Translations under genes and position numbers: made by a program
Part shown: one piece after another, positions 52,076-60,000 of the stretch
Numbering within the stretch: the stretch's first letter is position 1
Layout: each line of letters opens with the position of its first letter
DNA from: an uncultured Ruminococcus sp.
GTDB taxonomy: Bacteria; Bacillota; Clostridia; Lachnospirales; Lachnospiraceae
Reading direction: 5' to 3'
Assembly: GCA_934359255.1 (NCBI GenBank)
Contig: CAKRLG010000003.1
Coordinates: 152,652 to 216,651 of the forward strand
DNA length: 64,000 nucleotides
Notes under the pieces: model-generated
Database searches by the model: none
What the model was told of the DNA's origin: nothing
Seen by the model: only the letters and a program-made list of their open reading frames with translations

Positions 52076-52198
52076 ATGAGTTACGAAAAGCCTCAGGTTA
52101 AGAAGATTGAAGCAGACGTTTCTGTCCGCAACATGGCTGACGATAAGGGCGAGTGCCACGGTGGTCATTGTGTTCGTTGCATCCACGCATTTGGCTAA
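52076..52198 (+). CDS. Candidate RiPP precursor peptide, 40 residues
   Basis: A 40-codon gene shorter than most gene-finder limits. It has an excellent site (AAGGAG, seven bases before ATG). The leader is charged (MSYEKPQVKKIEADVSVRNM), then ADDKGE, followed by a core with Cys27, His28, Gly29, Gly30, His31, Cys32, Val33, Arg34, Cys35, Ile36 and His37 and a final AFG. The position 67 bases after the radical SAM stop, the KIEADV-type leader, and the Cys/His-dense end fit a RiPP precursor. Codon use favours C-ending codons as for an abundant peptide. No dedicated exporter or protease lies next to it. Its class (sacti-, ranthi- or other) is not evident. Confidence 0.75.
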   Translation: MSYEKPQVKKIEADVSVRNMADDKGECHGGHCVRCIHAFG

Positions 52199-52484
52199 TC
52201 CAAATTCCTTATTTCAACCAGGACAGCTCATTGAACGATGAGCTTATCCCAAGCAAGGGGGTGTGTCTGCGATGATCTATCGTGGGCATACCCCTTTGCC
52301 CTACTAATTCGGAATTACAAATTGGCAAGCAGTGTAAACCTGTACAGGTTCACTCATTTTCTCGATTTTCCCTTCGGTGCAATCTTCGCAAATTTGCTTG
52401 TTGGGGAAGCATCCCCAATCCCCTTTGATCGGTATCTACGATACCGGCTGCTCGTTCATTCTGAACGCTTTCCTGAGAAAGAAA
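52199..52484. other. Structured non-coding stretch after the precursor gene
   Basis: No gene fits. Hairpins include AGCTCAT/ATGAGCT (52225-52244), CAAGGGGGTGTG/CATACCCCTTTG with inner CGAT/ATCG (52253-52299) and TTGGGGA-AGCA-TCCCCAA (52401-52418). None ends in a clear T-run, so stabilising 3' structure of the precursor mRNA, a small RNA, or an attachment or transfer site are all possible. A 172-codon open frame here overlaps the regulator gene on the other strand and is discounted. Confidence 0.45.
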
Positions 52485-52485
52485 A

Positions 52486-52520
52486 AACCTGGACTGCCAT
52501 TTGGCATCCAGGTTAAAATC
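52486..52520. terminator. Bidirectional terminator
   Basis: AACCTGGA-C-TGCC and GGCA-TCCAGGTT (52486-52514) form a long stem with one bulged base, preceded by a run of A residues. It probably ends the minus-strand regulator transcript and any read-through from the RiPP cluster. Confidence 0.7.
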
Positions 52521-52534
52521 TTAATTCCATTTGA

Positions 52535-52861
52535 TTATTCTTTCTTCTCAATCCAGCCAATAAAGGTGCTGACCTTTTCGAGTTCTTCCTCATTCATGGT
52601 TCTCAGCTTCTCGCACAATTCACGATACGGGGTATTCGCATCGTCCAGCGGGGCGAAAAATTCTGCCGGTGTCATATCAAAATACGAGATGATATTGAAC
52701 AGTTCCCTGAGAGACGGCAAGGCTGCTCCGCTGGTTATTCCACGAATGTATGAGCCACTCTTATCCAAATCCAAGCTCATTTTATGTTCGGAAATATTCT
52801 TTGCTATTCTTAATTCTGTAATCCTGATACGAATAAATTCATCATACTGCGTGTTGGCCAT
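52535..52861 (-). CDS. XRE-family transcriptional regulator
   Basis: A 108-residue regulator with the helix-turn-helix LRIAKNISEHKMSLDLDKSG, then SYIRGITSGAALPSLRELFN, and a C-terminal acidic part (EEELEKVSTFIGWIEKKE) usual in small XRE proteins of clostridial mobile elements. The ATG at 52861 is preceded by GAAGGAGG. It is divergent from the SLOG-like gene with about 160 bases between them. Its targets are unknown. Confidence 0.86.
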   Translation of the reverse strand: MANTQYDEFIRIRITELRIAKNISEHKMSLDLDKSGSYIRGITSGAALPSLRELFNIISYFDMTPAEFFAPLDDANTPYRELCEKLRTMNEEELEKVSTFIGWIEKKE

Positions 52862-53025
52862 TCCTGTCCCTCCTTCCTCAACTATTGTAGTATGAATCGG
52901 AAGGCGATGTTGGTAGCGAGAAAATGAATTTTCTCTTTATCCTTTCTTTTGTTGGTGATATAATTATCAATATCTTGGCTTGATTGGTGATACCTGTACT
53001 AAGCATCTCCAAAGGAGAGATTTCT

Positions 53026-53499
53026 ATGAATTTATTTGCTGTCAGTTTCTTTGGACACAGACAAGTTGATGATCCGTTTTTGATTGAGCGACAGTTGGAA
53101 TCAATCATCCGTGAGCTGCTTCTTACCAAAGAATATATCGAATTCCTTGTTGGGCGAGACGGAGAATTTGATCAGCTTGTTTCATCAACGGTTCGCAGAT
53201 GCAAGCGAACCATCCGTGATGACAACAGTTCTCTCGTTCTTGTACTGCCATATATGACGGCGGAATACCGGAACAACGAGGAGTCTTTCCATGAGTATTA
53301 TGATGAAATTGAAATCTGTCTCGAATCCGCAGAAAAGCACTTCAAGTCCGCCCATCAAGTCAGAAATCGATCCATGGTTGACCGGTCGGATTTAGTTATT
53401 TTCTGCATAGAACACAATTCTGGCGGAGCTTATCAGACCATGCAATATGCAAAAAAGGCAGATGCAAAGATCATGAATCTGACAGATGTACCTCGTTGA
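53026..53499 (+). CDS. SLOG-family protein (GHR motif)
   Basis: A 157-residue Rossmannoid protein with the N-terminal FAVSFFGHRQVDD motif found in SLOG-superfamily proteins (LOG/DprA-like nucleotide or ligand binding). Further support is the central LVLVLPYMTAEY, and the C-terminal RSDLVIFCIEHNSGGAYQTMQYA, a typical SLOG glycine-containing segment. SLOG proteins bind or process nucleotide-derived ligands and are frequent in mobile elements and defence loci. The start at 53026 follows AAAGGAGAG; a longer frame from 52984 lacks a site. It is followed 31 bases later by an anchored protein gene. Confidence 0.8.
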   Translation: MNLFAVSFFGHRQVDDPFLIERQLESIIRELLLTKEYIEFLVGRDGEFDQLVSSTVRRCKRTIRDDNSSLVLVLPYMTAEYRNNEESFHEYYDEIEICLESAEKHFKSAHQVRNRSMVDRSDLVIFCIEHNSGGAYQTMQYAKKADAKIMNLTDVPR

Positions 53500-53530
53500 C
53501 TTCGCTTTATTTTTCTCGGAAAGGAAGAAC

Positions 53531-54046
53531 ATGAATAAAAAGAAACGAATAGCTATTCTTTTTGCCGTCATTCTTGTTGTGGCGGTTGGAATCATAATTG
53601 CAGTGACTTCACATCAGAAAAAGGAAATGGACTTCGATGAATTTGCTGACCGTTTTGAAAAAAGCGCAAACGAAGTTCTTGGGGAAGATCTAAAGAAAGT
53701 CTCCAAAACGGAAGTTGCTGCAACGCTTACTTACGGAGATCAGACCGATAAAGACCGAACCATCTACTACCGCATTTTGAAAACGACATTTTATGATGGC
53801 GATCCGGCTGAGATCACCGGCTTGCACACAGAAGCTCTTGGGGTGCTTTTCCCGGTCGATAGCATGGACATCTGCGAAGAAATGATGATTAAGGATTGGC
53901 ATGGCGCCCTCTACAAAAAAGATGACAAGGCGTTCCTCTGCTGGACATATTCTCCTGAAATCACCTATGTTCTGGAATATGAGCCAAGCAAAATTGACGA
54001 CTCTGAAATTATTAAAATGGCTGAAAGTGCCAAAGTCGAAAAATAA
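53531..54046 (+). CDS. Single-span membrane-anchored protein
   Basis: A 171-residue protein with an N-terminal signal anchor (KKKRIAILFAVILVVAVGII) and an outer domain of about 140 residues, DFDEFADRFEKSANEVLG onward, with a beta-rich part (ATLTYGDQTDKDRTIYYRI; ITYVLEYEPSKID). No lipobox is present. Proteins of this kind are common small cargo and their role is unknown. The ATG at 53531 follows AAGGAAG, and the frame upstream overlaps the SLOG gene. A terminator follows. Confidence 0.7.
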   Translation: MNKKKRIAILFAVILVVAVGIIIAVTSHQKKEMDFDEFADRFEKSANEVLGEDLKKVSKTEVAATLTYGDQTDKDRTIYYRILKTTFYDGDPAEITGLHTEALGVLFPVDSMDICEEMMIKDWHGALYKKDDKAFLCWTYSPEITYVLEYEPSKIDDSEIIKMAESAKVEK

Positions 54047-54051
54047 AAAAG

Positions 54052-54096
54052 TAGCCACGATCCGCACCCTTTGGGGGAGTGCAGACCGTGGCTATT
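54052..54096. terminator. Bidirectional terminator between cargo and mobilisation genes
   Basis: TAGCCACG (54052-54059) pairs with CGTGGCTA (54087-54094), with an inner GCAC/GTGC pair. It separates the plus-strand anchored protein from the minus-strand relaxase. Confidence 0.75.
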
Positions 54097-54100
54097 TGCT

Positions 54101-55519
54101 TTAACGGAAGTTCTTCTTTTCCTCTTTCTCTTGTTCTTTTTCCTGCTCTTTCTGTCTGTCGATATTCAAAATCGTTTCAACCGTCCGTTTGGCAATCAGC
54201 AGTTCTTCTTTCTCTTTTCTGATCTGACGGTACTCAGCGTAGTCTTGCTTTTTCTGGACTGCCAGCTGATGAAACTCCTCATATAATGATTGCATGGACG
54301 GGAGCTTTGTAATCTGCAATTCGTCAAAGGCTTGCTTTGCCGCTTTATGAATTGTGATTTCCTGACGGTGTTCCTCAAAGAACTTTTTGCTATATCCAGC
54401 CTTACGGTACTCGATATAGATCTGCCGTGTGTTGCGATAATTTTTGATGTGCTGCTGCAATGCCTGAACCTCAACCATTCGCTTCTCTGCGGCCTTGATA
54501 GAATCAGAAAGCGTATCGAACCGGGCAGACAGATTTTCAATATGAGCGGTCAGATCATCGTAGTTGCCCAAGCCTTTTTCTTTCAGCAAAATCACAGTTC
54601 GGGCAGCTTCTTTTCGATTGAACTTCTTCGCCCACTTTTCATAACCGACCGTCTTACCCTCGGCCATCTTTGCCTGAATATCAATCAGCATCTGGAACTG
54701 CTTCGGGGCAGGAGCCTTGGCAGAGCTGCCTTTTGATTTGTGCAGGTTCTTACCGGAGATAACTGCTTGAATTTCCTCTTTGCTATATCCTTCGCCCAGA
54801 GAACGTAGCCGAATGAAACGCTTCTGATTCTTGCCCTTGAATGCAGGCTGCTTTCCGTCCTTGAACTCAAATCCCATGTCAGCCAGAGCCTGAACAAAGC
54901 CATCAAAGCTCTTTGGTTTCTGCTTCAGCACCGCATCAATTGCATCACGTAATTCGTCACGCTGGGTACGCTTCTTGGGATAAACGGTTCGTTTCTGGCG
55001 CTCTCGATATGGCTTCGGTGTAATAATAGACAGACCGTGTTCCAGGCAAACCATATCGCTGAGCCGTTGCACCGCAAGACCGGAAAGGAAGAAGTTTTTG
55101 AATTTTCGTGTAGCATCCAGCGAGGTCGAATTATAAATGATATGGTTGTGAATATGAGATTTGTCGATGTGAGTTGCAACGATGAAAGCGTGTTTGCCCT
55201 TTGTCCATCGCATCGCTGTTTCATAGCCAACTTGGTTCGCTTCTTCTGGAGTGATTTCTCCCGGCTTAAAAGACTGGCGTATCTGGTATGCGATGATATT
55301 GTTCTTCTGCTGCCTGCCAGTAATATGTTGGTACTGCCGTTTGGAAAGCAGAAATTCTTCATCCGCTGTCTTTGGATCACATTCATAGGAGCTGATAAAT
55401 TCGCCATCATTGGTTTTTGCAGCGTTTTGTGAGTAGTCGGTTCTGTCTGCCAAACATTGAGCGACCGTCTTTCCCTTATTCACATGAAGTGCAATCAATC
55501 TTGTCGCTGCCATTCCCAT
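54101..55519 (-). CDS. MobA/VirD2-like (MOBP-type) relaxase
   Basis: A 472-residue relaxase that nicks the transfer origin and leads the strand to the recipient. The N-terminal catalytic part has the family's TRLIALHVNKGKTVAQCLADRTDY start, and the three-His metal motif ATHIDKSHIHNHIIYNS (H-x-D-x2-H-x-H-x-H). The C-terminal half is a Lys/Glu-rich coiled coil. The start is set at 55519 (ATG) with GGAAGG before it; a preceding GTG and an ATG at 55513 are alternatives. It shares the minus strand with the small membrane protein, GNAT, MobC and helicase genes, though a terminator-like hairpin and cargo interrupt them. Confidence 0.92.
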   Translation of the reverse strand: MGMAATRLIALHVNKGKTVAQCLADRTDYSQNAAKTNDGEFISSYECDPKTADEEFLLSKRQYQHITGRQQKNNIIAYQIRQSFKPGEITPEEANQVGYETAMRWTKGKHAFIVATHIDKSHIHNHIIYNSTSLDATRKFKNFFLSGLAVQRLSDMVCLEHGLSIITPKPYRERQKRTVYPKKRTQRDELRDAIDAVLKQKPKSFDGFVQALADMGFEFKDGKQPAFKGKNQKRFIRLRSLGEGYSKEEIQAVISGKNLHKSKGSSAKAPAPKQFQMLIDIQAKMAEGKTVGYEKWAKKFNRKEAARTVILLKEKGLGNYDDLTAHIENLSARFDTLSDSIKAAEKRMVEVQALQQHIKNYRNTRQIYIEYRKAGYSKKFFEEHRQEITIHKAAKQAFDELQITKLPSMQSLYEEFHQLAVQKKQDYAEYRQIRKEKEELLIAKRTVETILNIDRQKEQEKEQEKEEKKNFR

Positions 55520-55575
55520 CACTTCCTTCCCAAAAAGAAAAAGCCACCGGTCGGTGACTTCTCTCTGATATTATC

Positions 55576-55860
55576 TTATGACCTGATAAATGCTCCAAGA
55601 CTTTCTCCTATATTCTCAGCTTTCATAACAGCCCAGACGAGCAGAAACACCGCTGCTATTATCGCAATTCCAAGAACCACAAGGATAAGCAGGGACTGCC
55701 ATAAAGCCTTTACGATGCAATAAATCGCAGAGCCGCCAATAACCAAAAGCAGTATGCCAATCACATAGGACACAACGTTTGTAAGCAGATTTCCAAGAAC
55801 GCAAATCAATTTTACAACGAACAGCACCGGCAGTGCCAATATCTTCAATACCAGCTTCAT
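55576..55860 (-). CDS. Small two-to-three-span membrane protein
   Basis: A 94-residue very hydrophobic protein with at least two membrane helices (VLKILALPVLFVVKLICVLGNL, seen with SYVIGILLLVIGGSAIYCI and LLILVVLGIAIIAAVFLL). ATG at 55860 is chosen because AAAGGGGTTG precedes it; the longer frame is not supported. Small hydrophobic proteins beside the relaxase are common in Tn1549-type elements, but a function is not known to me. It lies 57 bases upstream of the relaxase gene. Confidence 0.7.
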   Translation of the reverse strand: MKLVLKILALPVLFVVKLICVLGNLLTNVVSYVIGILLLVIGGSAIYCIVKALWQSLLILVVLGIAIIAAVFLLVWAVMKAENIGESLGAFIRS

Positions 55861-56010
55861 AGGCTCAACCCCTTTCTTCTTAACTACATTGTACAAGAGT
55901 ATCTGCAATAACACAACGATGTCAACCCTTGTATAAAAAGGAAGGACGCAAAGGATTCTATCTCCTCTGCGCCCTAATGCTTTTCTGATTCAGTTCAACA
56001 AACTGGAATT

Positions 56011-56526
56011 TCATAAACGCATTTGCTTCTTAAACGCAAACATTCCCTCATTTCCATCACCGACAAAATCGTCCGGTGTATCCGGCATAGGATGTTTTTC
56101 ATTAAAAAATTCTGTAATATGAAAGCCGCAGACATTCACATAAAAATGAATGTTGCGCTTATCAAAGTACGGCGTACAGGTTTCCCATACTTTCGTGTTC
56201 GGATATATTCGTTCCAATTCAAACCATATCTTCTTACCGATACCATTGCTCTGAACTCCGTTCTTTACAAAAAGCAGGTCAAGATGGTTATGCTGTGTAC
56301 TCTCATTGATAATAACAACAGCACCGCCCACCATTTCTCCATCGACAACGGCTTTATAGACAGCAGAACCCTCCGCATTCAGCGACTGGTCAATGTCCTT
56401 TTCAGGCAGAATAACAGCATCTGTTTTCCCGAAAGCATCTTCAAAACCTTTTTGAAATGCTTCCTGCATATCCGACTTGTATTGCGTTAATTCTTTTGGT
56501 TCTATACAAACTAATTGGAAGGTCAT
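56011..56526 (-). CDS. GNAT-family N-acetyltransferase (cargo)
   Basis: A 171-residue GNAT protein. Recognisable are MVGGAVVIINESTQHNHLDL, the acetyl-CoA loop VQSNGIGKKIWFELE (R/Q-x-x-G-x-G/A type), and KRNIHFYVNVCGFHITEFF, the usual C-terminal helix and strand. The substrate may be a small molecule such as an antibiotic, or a protein; nothing in the sequence decides this. AAGGAGATAG precedes the ATG. It is inserted between the MobC-like and relaxase genes on the same strand. Confidence 0.83.
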   Translation of the reverse strand: MTFQLVCIEPKELTQYKSDMQEAFQKGFEDAFGKTDAVILPEKDIDQSLNAEGSAVYKAVVDGEMVGGAVVIINESTQHNHLDLLFVKNGVQSNGIGKKIWFELERIYPNTKVWETCTPYFDKRNIHFYVNVCGFHITEFFNEKHPMPDTPDDFVGDGNEGMFAFKKQMRL

Positions 56527-56671
56527 TTTATAGCTATCTCCTTAAAAATTTCGCTTTATCACTCTGTTTCCTGACGAATTTCTTTGATAATATTGTAATG
56601 CATCAATGTGAATTATTCAACCAACGAAAGAATTTTCCTTATGTAAAAGCCGCAGCCGAAACTGCGACTTC

Positions 56672-56686
56672 CCGACAAGTTGTCGG
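56672..56686. repeat. Palindrome next to mobC, possible oriT part
   Basis: CCGACAA-G-TTGTCGG is a perfect 7-bp inverted repeat ending two bases before the MobC-like stop codon. A second dyad CGCAG-CCGAAA-CTGCG lies about 25 bases away (56650-56666). Neither is followed by a T-run in the mobC direction. Inverted repeats close to MobC are often in the transfer origin, so this is a weak oriT candidate; a mRNA-end hairpin is the alternative. Confidence 0.35.
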
Positions 56687-56687
56687 A

Positions 56688-57020
56688 TTACTGGATTGAG
56701 GACAGACGGACAAGAACTTCTTTCATATCCGTCCAGATTTCCTCCAGTCGTTTTTGCAAATCCTCGATGTCAGCATGATAGATGCTGCCTGTTTCATTCG
56801 CTCGTTTGGTATACTGGTTCAGGTTGTTGGAGCAGATTCGCAGGAGCGAAACCAGGGCTTTCACATCCTGCAAATCCAGTCTAATGCAGTAACCATCCAG
56901 AGCCATTTTCCGCAGATAGGCTCCCATGCTGCGGATGCCAAGCTCGTCCATCTTCTCATGGATTCGCTCGACCTCCTCCTTGGATGCAAGGAAATGAACA
57001 TCCTGGTCTCGCTTTGCCAT
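56688..57020 (-). CDS. MobC-like relaxosome accessory protein
   Basis: A 110-residue protein with a ribbon-helix-helix-like start (VHFLASKEEVERIHEKMDEL) and a MobC-type core, SMGAYLRKMALDGYCI, then LVSLLRICSNNLNQYTKRANETGS, the segment most diagnostic for the family. MobC binds the transfer origin and helps the relaxase melt it. The gene begins one base inside the stop codon of the large helicase gene (TAATG), with GAGGAGG upstream, so it is co-transcribed. The relaxase lies downstream in the same orientation. Confidence 0.87.
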   Translation of the reverse strand: MAKRDQDVHFLASKEEVERIHEKMDELGIRSMGAYLRKMALDGYCIRLDLQDVKALVSLLRICSNNLNQYTKRANETGSIYHADIEDLQKRLEEIWTDMKEVLVRLSSIQ

Positions 57021-60000
57021 TACAACACCTCCTCACGGGGTTCAGAGTATTTTGCAGGTGGGATATGCTCCGCTTTGGATTTCAGATCAGCCAACACGGA
57101 AGGACGCTCCGACTCGCTCCTTCCGTCACGATTTTCCGCAGAGTCCTCCATATTCAGGGCTGCATCCAATTCTGCCAGTCGCTGACTTTTGGCTGTCAGC
57201 TCTGCTTCCTGCGGAAACGGTTTTCCAACCTCCGCCTTGGCTGCTTCCTGCTGATTGTAGAGGTTATTCAGCTGTTCATTGGCTCGTTCTAAGCGCTCAG
57301 GAATGCCTGCAAGGGCATTGTCCAGTCGGGTGATATTTCCTCGTGCATCCGTGCCAAGGGCTACTCTGTGGCTCACAGCGCCCTTCAGGGTCACATCAAA
57401 CTCGTTCCGGAAGCTGTCAAACGAAAGCTCCATCTGAAAGCCACGGTAACTGCCAAGCGGAACTGGATCGGCGCTTTTCGTGTCCTTGCAAGCCGCAAGG
57501 AGGATTTCACCGGCATCTGCCTTTTCGGTGTAGGCTTTGCCCATGATTTCCATGCCGCAAAAGCCCTCAGCAATCTGCGGGTGTGCTTCCACGGTTTTGA
57601 TGTCAGCTTCAAAGCCATGAATATAGCTTGTCTGCTTTTCAATCTCAGCCGGGAAGTATTTCAGGAGCTTATCTTCCATGCGGTACTGCTGGCTCTGGTG
57701 GTCAGCTTTCAGCACCTTCAGCCTTGCCACATCAATGTCTAAGTCCATCTTTTCCTTGATAAGCGGATTGCCGGCACACAGCGCCTTGATCTCCGCATAG
57801 GACAGCGCCTGCTCGTCCACATCGTCACAGGAGCGAACCGGTGATTTGGAGGTCATAATCTGAGAAATAAACTTCTGCTTGTTTTCCAAGGTCTGATACA
57901 AGTAGGCATCGAAGGTTCCCTCGGTCACATACTGATACACCTGAACCTCTTTATTCCGGTTGCCCTGACGGATGATACGACCATTTCTCTGGGTCATATC
58001 AGACGGACGCCAGCCTACATCCAGGTGGTGAACTGCCACCAGTTTGTCCTGGACGTTGGTTCCTGCGCCCATCTTTTGCGTACTGCCAAGCAGCACTCGC
58101 ACCTGTCCGGTACGAACCTTGGCAAAAAGGTCTTTTTTCTTCGCTTCGGTGTCCGCATCATGGATAAAGGCAACTTCTTCCGCTGGCACACCGTTTGCAA
58201 TCAGCTTGGTTTTGACATCATCATAGACATTAAAGGTTCCATCATTTTTCGGTGTGCTGAGGTCGCAGAACACCAACTGGGTCAATTTATCAGCCTGACC
58301 GTCCTGCCAGATACGCAGGATATTTCCCACGCAGGCATTGAGCTTGCTGTCAGGGTCATCGGGTAACAGAGGGTTCATCAGCCGCTGATCCAGTCCCAAT
58401 TTTCGTCCGTCGCTGGTAATCTTGAGCATATTATCGACGGACGGGTCTACAATACCGGCATGAACATCTGCTGCTCTCTCTGAAAGGGAAGCCACCATAT
58501 CCTTCTGGTACTCAGAGGGCTGAACCACAACCGTTTCAAACTTTGCTTCGGGAACAGGGAGATGCAACTGGTCAGAGGTCTTGATGTCGGCAACCTCCTT
58601 GAACATATTCATCAGCTCAGGCAGATTGAAGAACTTCGCAAATCGGGTTCTGGCACGATAACCGGTTCCTTCCGGTGCAAGCTCAATCGCAGTCGTTGTT
58701 TCTCCAAAAGTCGATGCCCAGGAATCAAAATGGGTCAGGTTCTTTTGCTGGAGTGTACTGTACTGGAGATAGCGCATGACCGTATAAAGCTCGGTCATCG
58801 AGTTGCTTACGGGAGTACCGGTTGCGAAGATCACGCCACGCCCGCCGGTCAACTCATCCATATAGCGGCACTTCATAAACATATCCGAAGATTTCTGGGC
58901 TTCGGAGGTGGACAGACCTGCCACATTTCGCATTTTTGTGTAGAGGAACAAATTCTTGAACGCATGGCTTTCGTCTACAAACAGCCGGTCTACACCCAAC
59001 TGTTCAAAGGTAATGACATCATCTTTCTTGTCAGCGGCAAGGAGCTTGTCCAGTCTGGCTTCCAGTGATTTTCGTGTTTTCTCCATCTGCTTGATCGTGA
59101 AGTTTTCGCCACGCTGCCATTTCAGCTCCGCAATCGCACCCTCGATCTCATCAATCTGCTCCCGCAGCTGCCGTTCCTGTCGTTCAGCAGAAAGCGGGAT
59201 TTTTTCAAACTGGCTGTGACCGATGATGACTGCATCATAGTCACCCGTTGCGATACGAGCGCAGAACTTCTTGCGGTTTGCTGTTTCAAAATCCTTCTTG
59301 GTGGCAACAAGGAGCTTGGCACTCGGATAGAGATGCAGGAACTCGTTTGCCCACTGTAAGGTCAGGTGATTCGGCACAACGAACAGGGATTTCTGGCTCA
59401 ATCCAAGCCGTTTACTCTCCATAGCCGATGCTGCCATCTCGAAGGTCTTGCCTGCACCAACTTCGTGTGCAAGCAGCGTATTTCCACCGTACAGCACATG
59501 AGCGATAGCATTTCTCTGGTGTTCACGTAGGGTAATATCCGGGTTCATACCGCCGAAGCGGATATGAGAGCCATCATACTCACGAGGTCTGGTGGAGTTA
59601 AAAAGTTCGTTGTACTTGGTGGAAAGAGTTTCTCGTCTGTGCGGATCTCTCCAAATCCAATCTCGGAACGCATCCTTGATTGCCTGCTGTTTCTGCTGTG
59701 CCAGGGTAGTTTCTTTTTTGTTGAGAACACGCTTCTGCTTGCCATCCGCATCCTCAATCGTATCATAGATACGAATATCTTTCAGATTCAGTGTTTCCTC
59801 CAGAATCCGATATGCGTTGGCTCGCTCTGTACCGTAGGTGACATACGCCGCCACATCGTTGTAGTTGGGAGAACTCTTACCGTTGATGCGCCACTCTGCG
59901 GTTAGCTCGGAGAACTTGACCTCAATGGAACGGCGCAGGTAATACGGGGTTTCAAAGGTTTCCTCCATGAACTGCTGAATATAATCGGCATCAATCCATG

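Noticed and set aside
52377..52895. A 172-codon plus-strand frame overlapping the XRE gene
   Set aside because: It has no ribosome site and covers the helix-turn-helix coding strand in antisense and a terminator.
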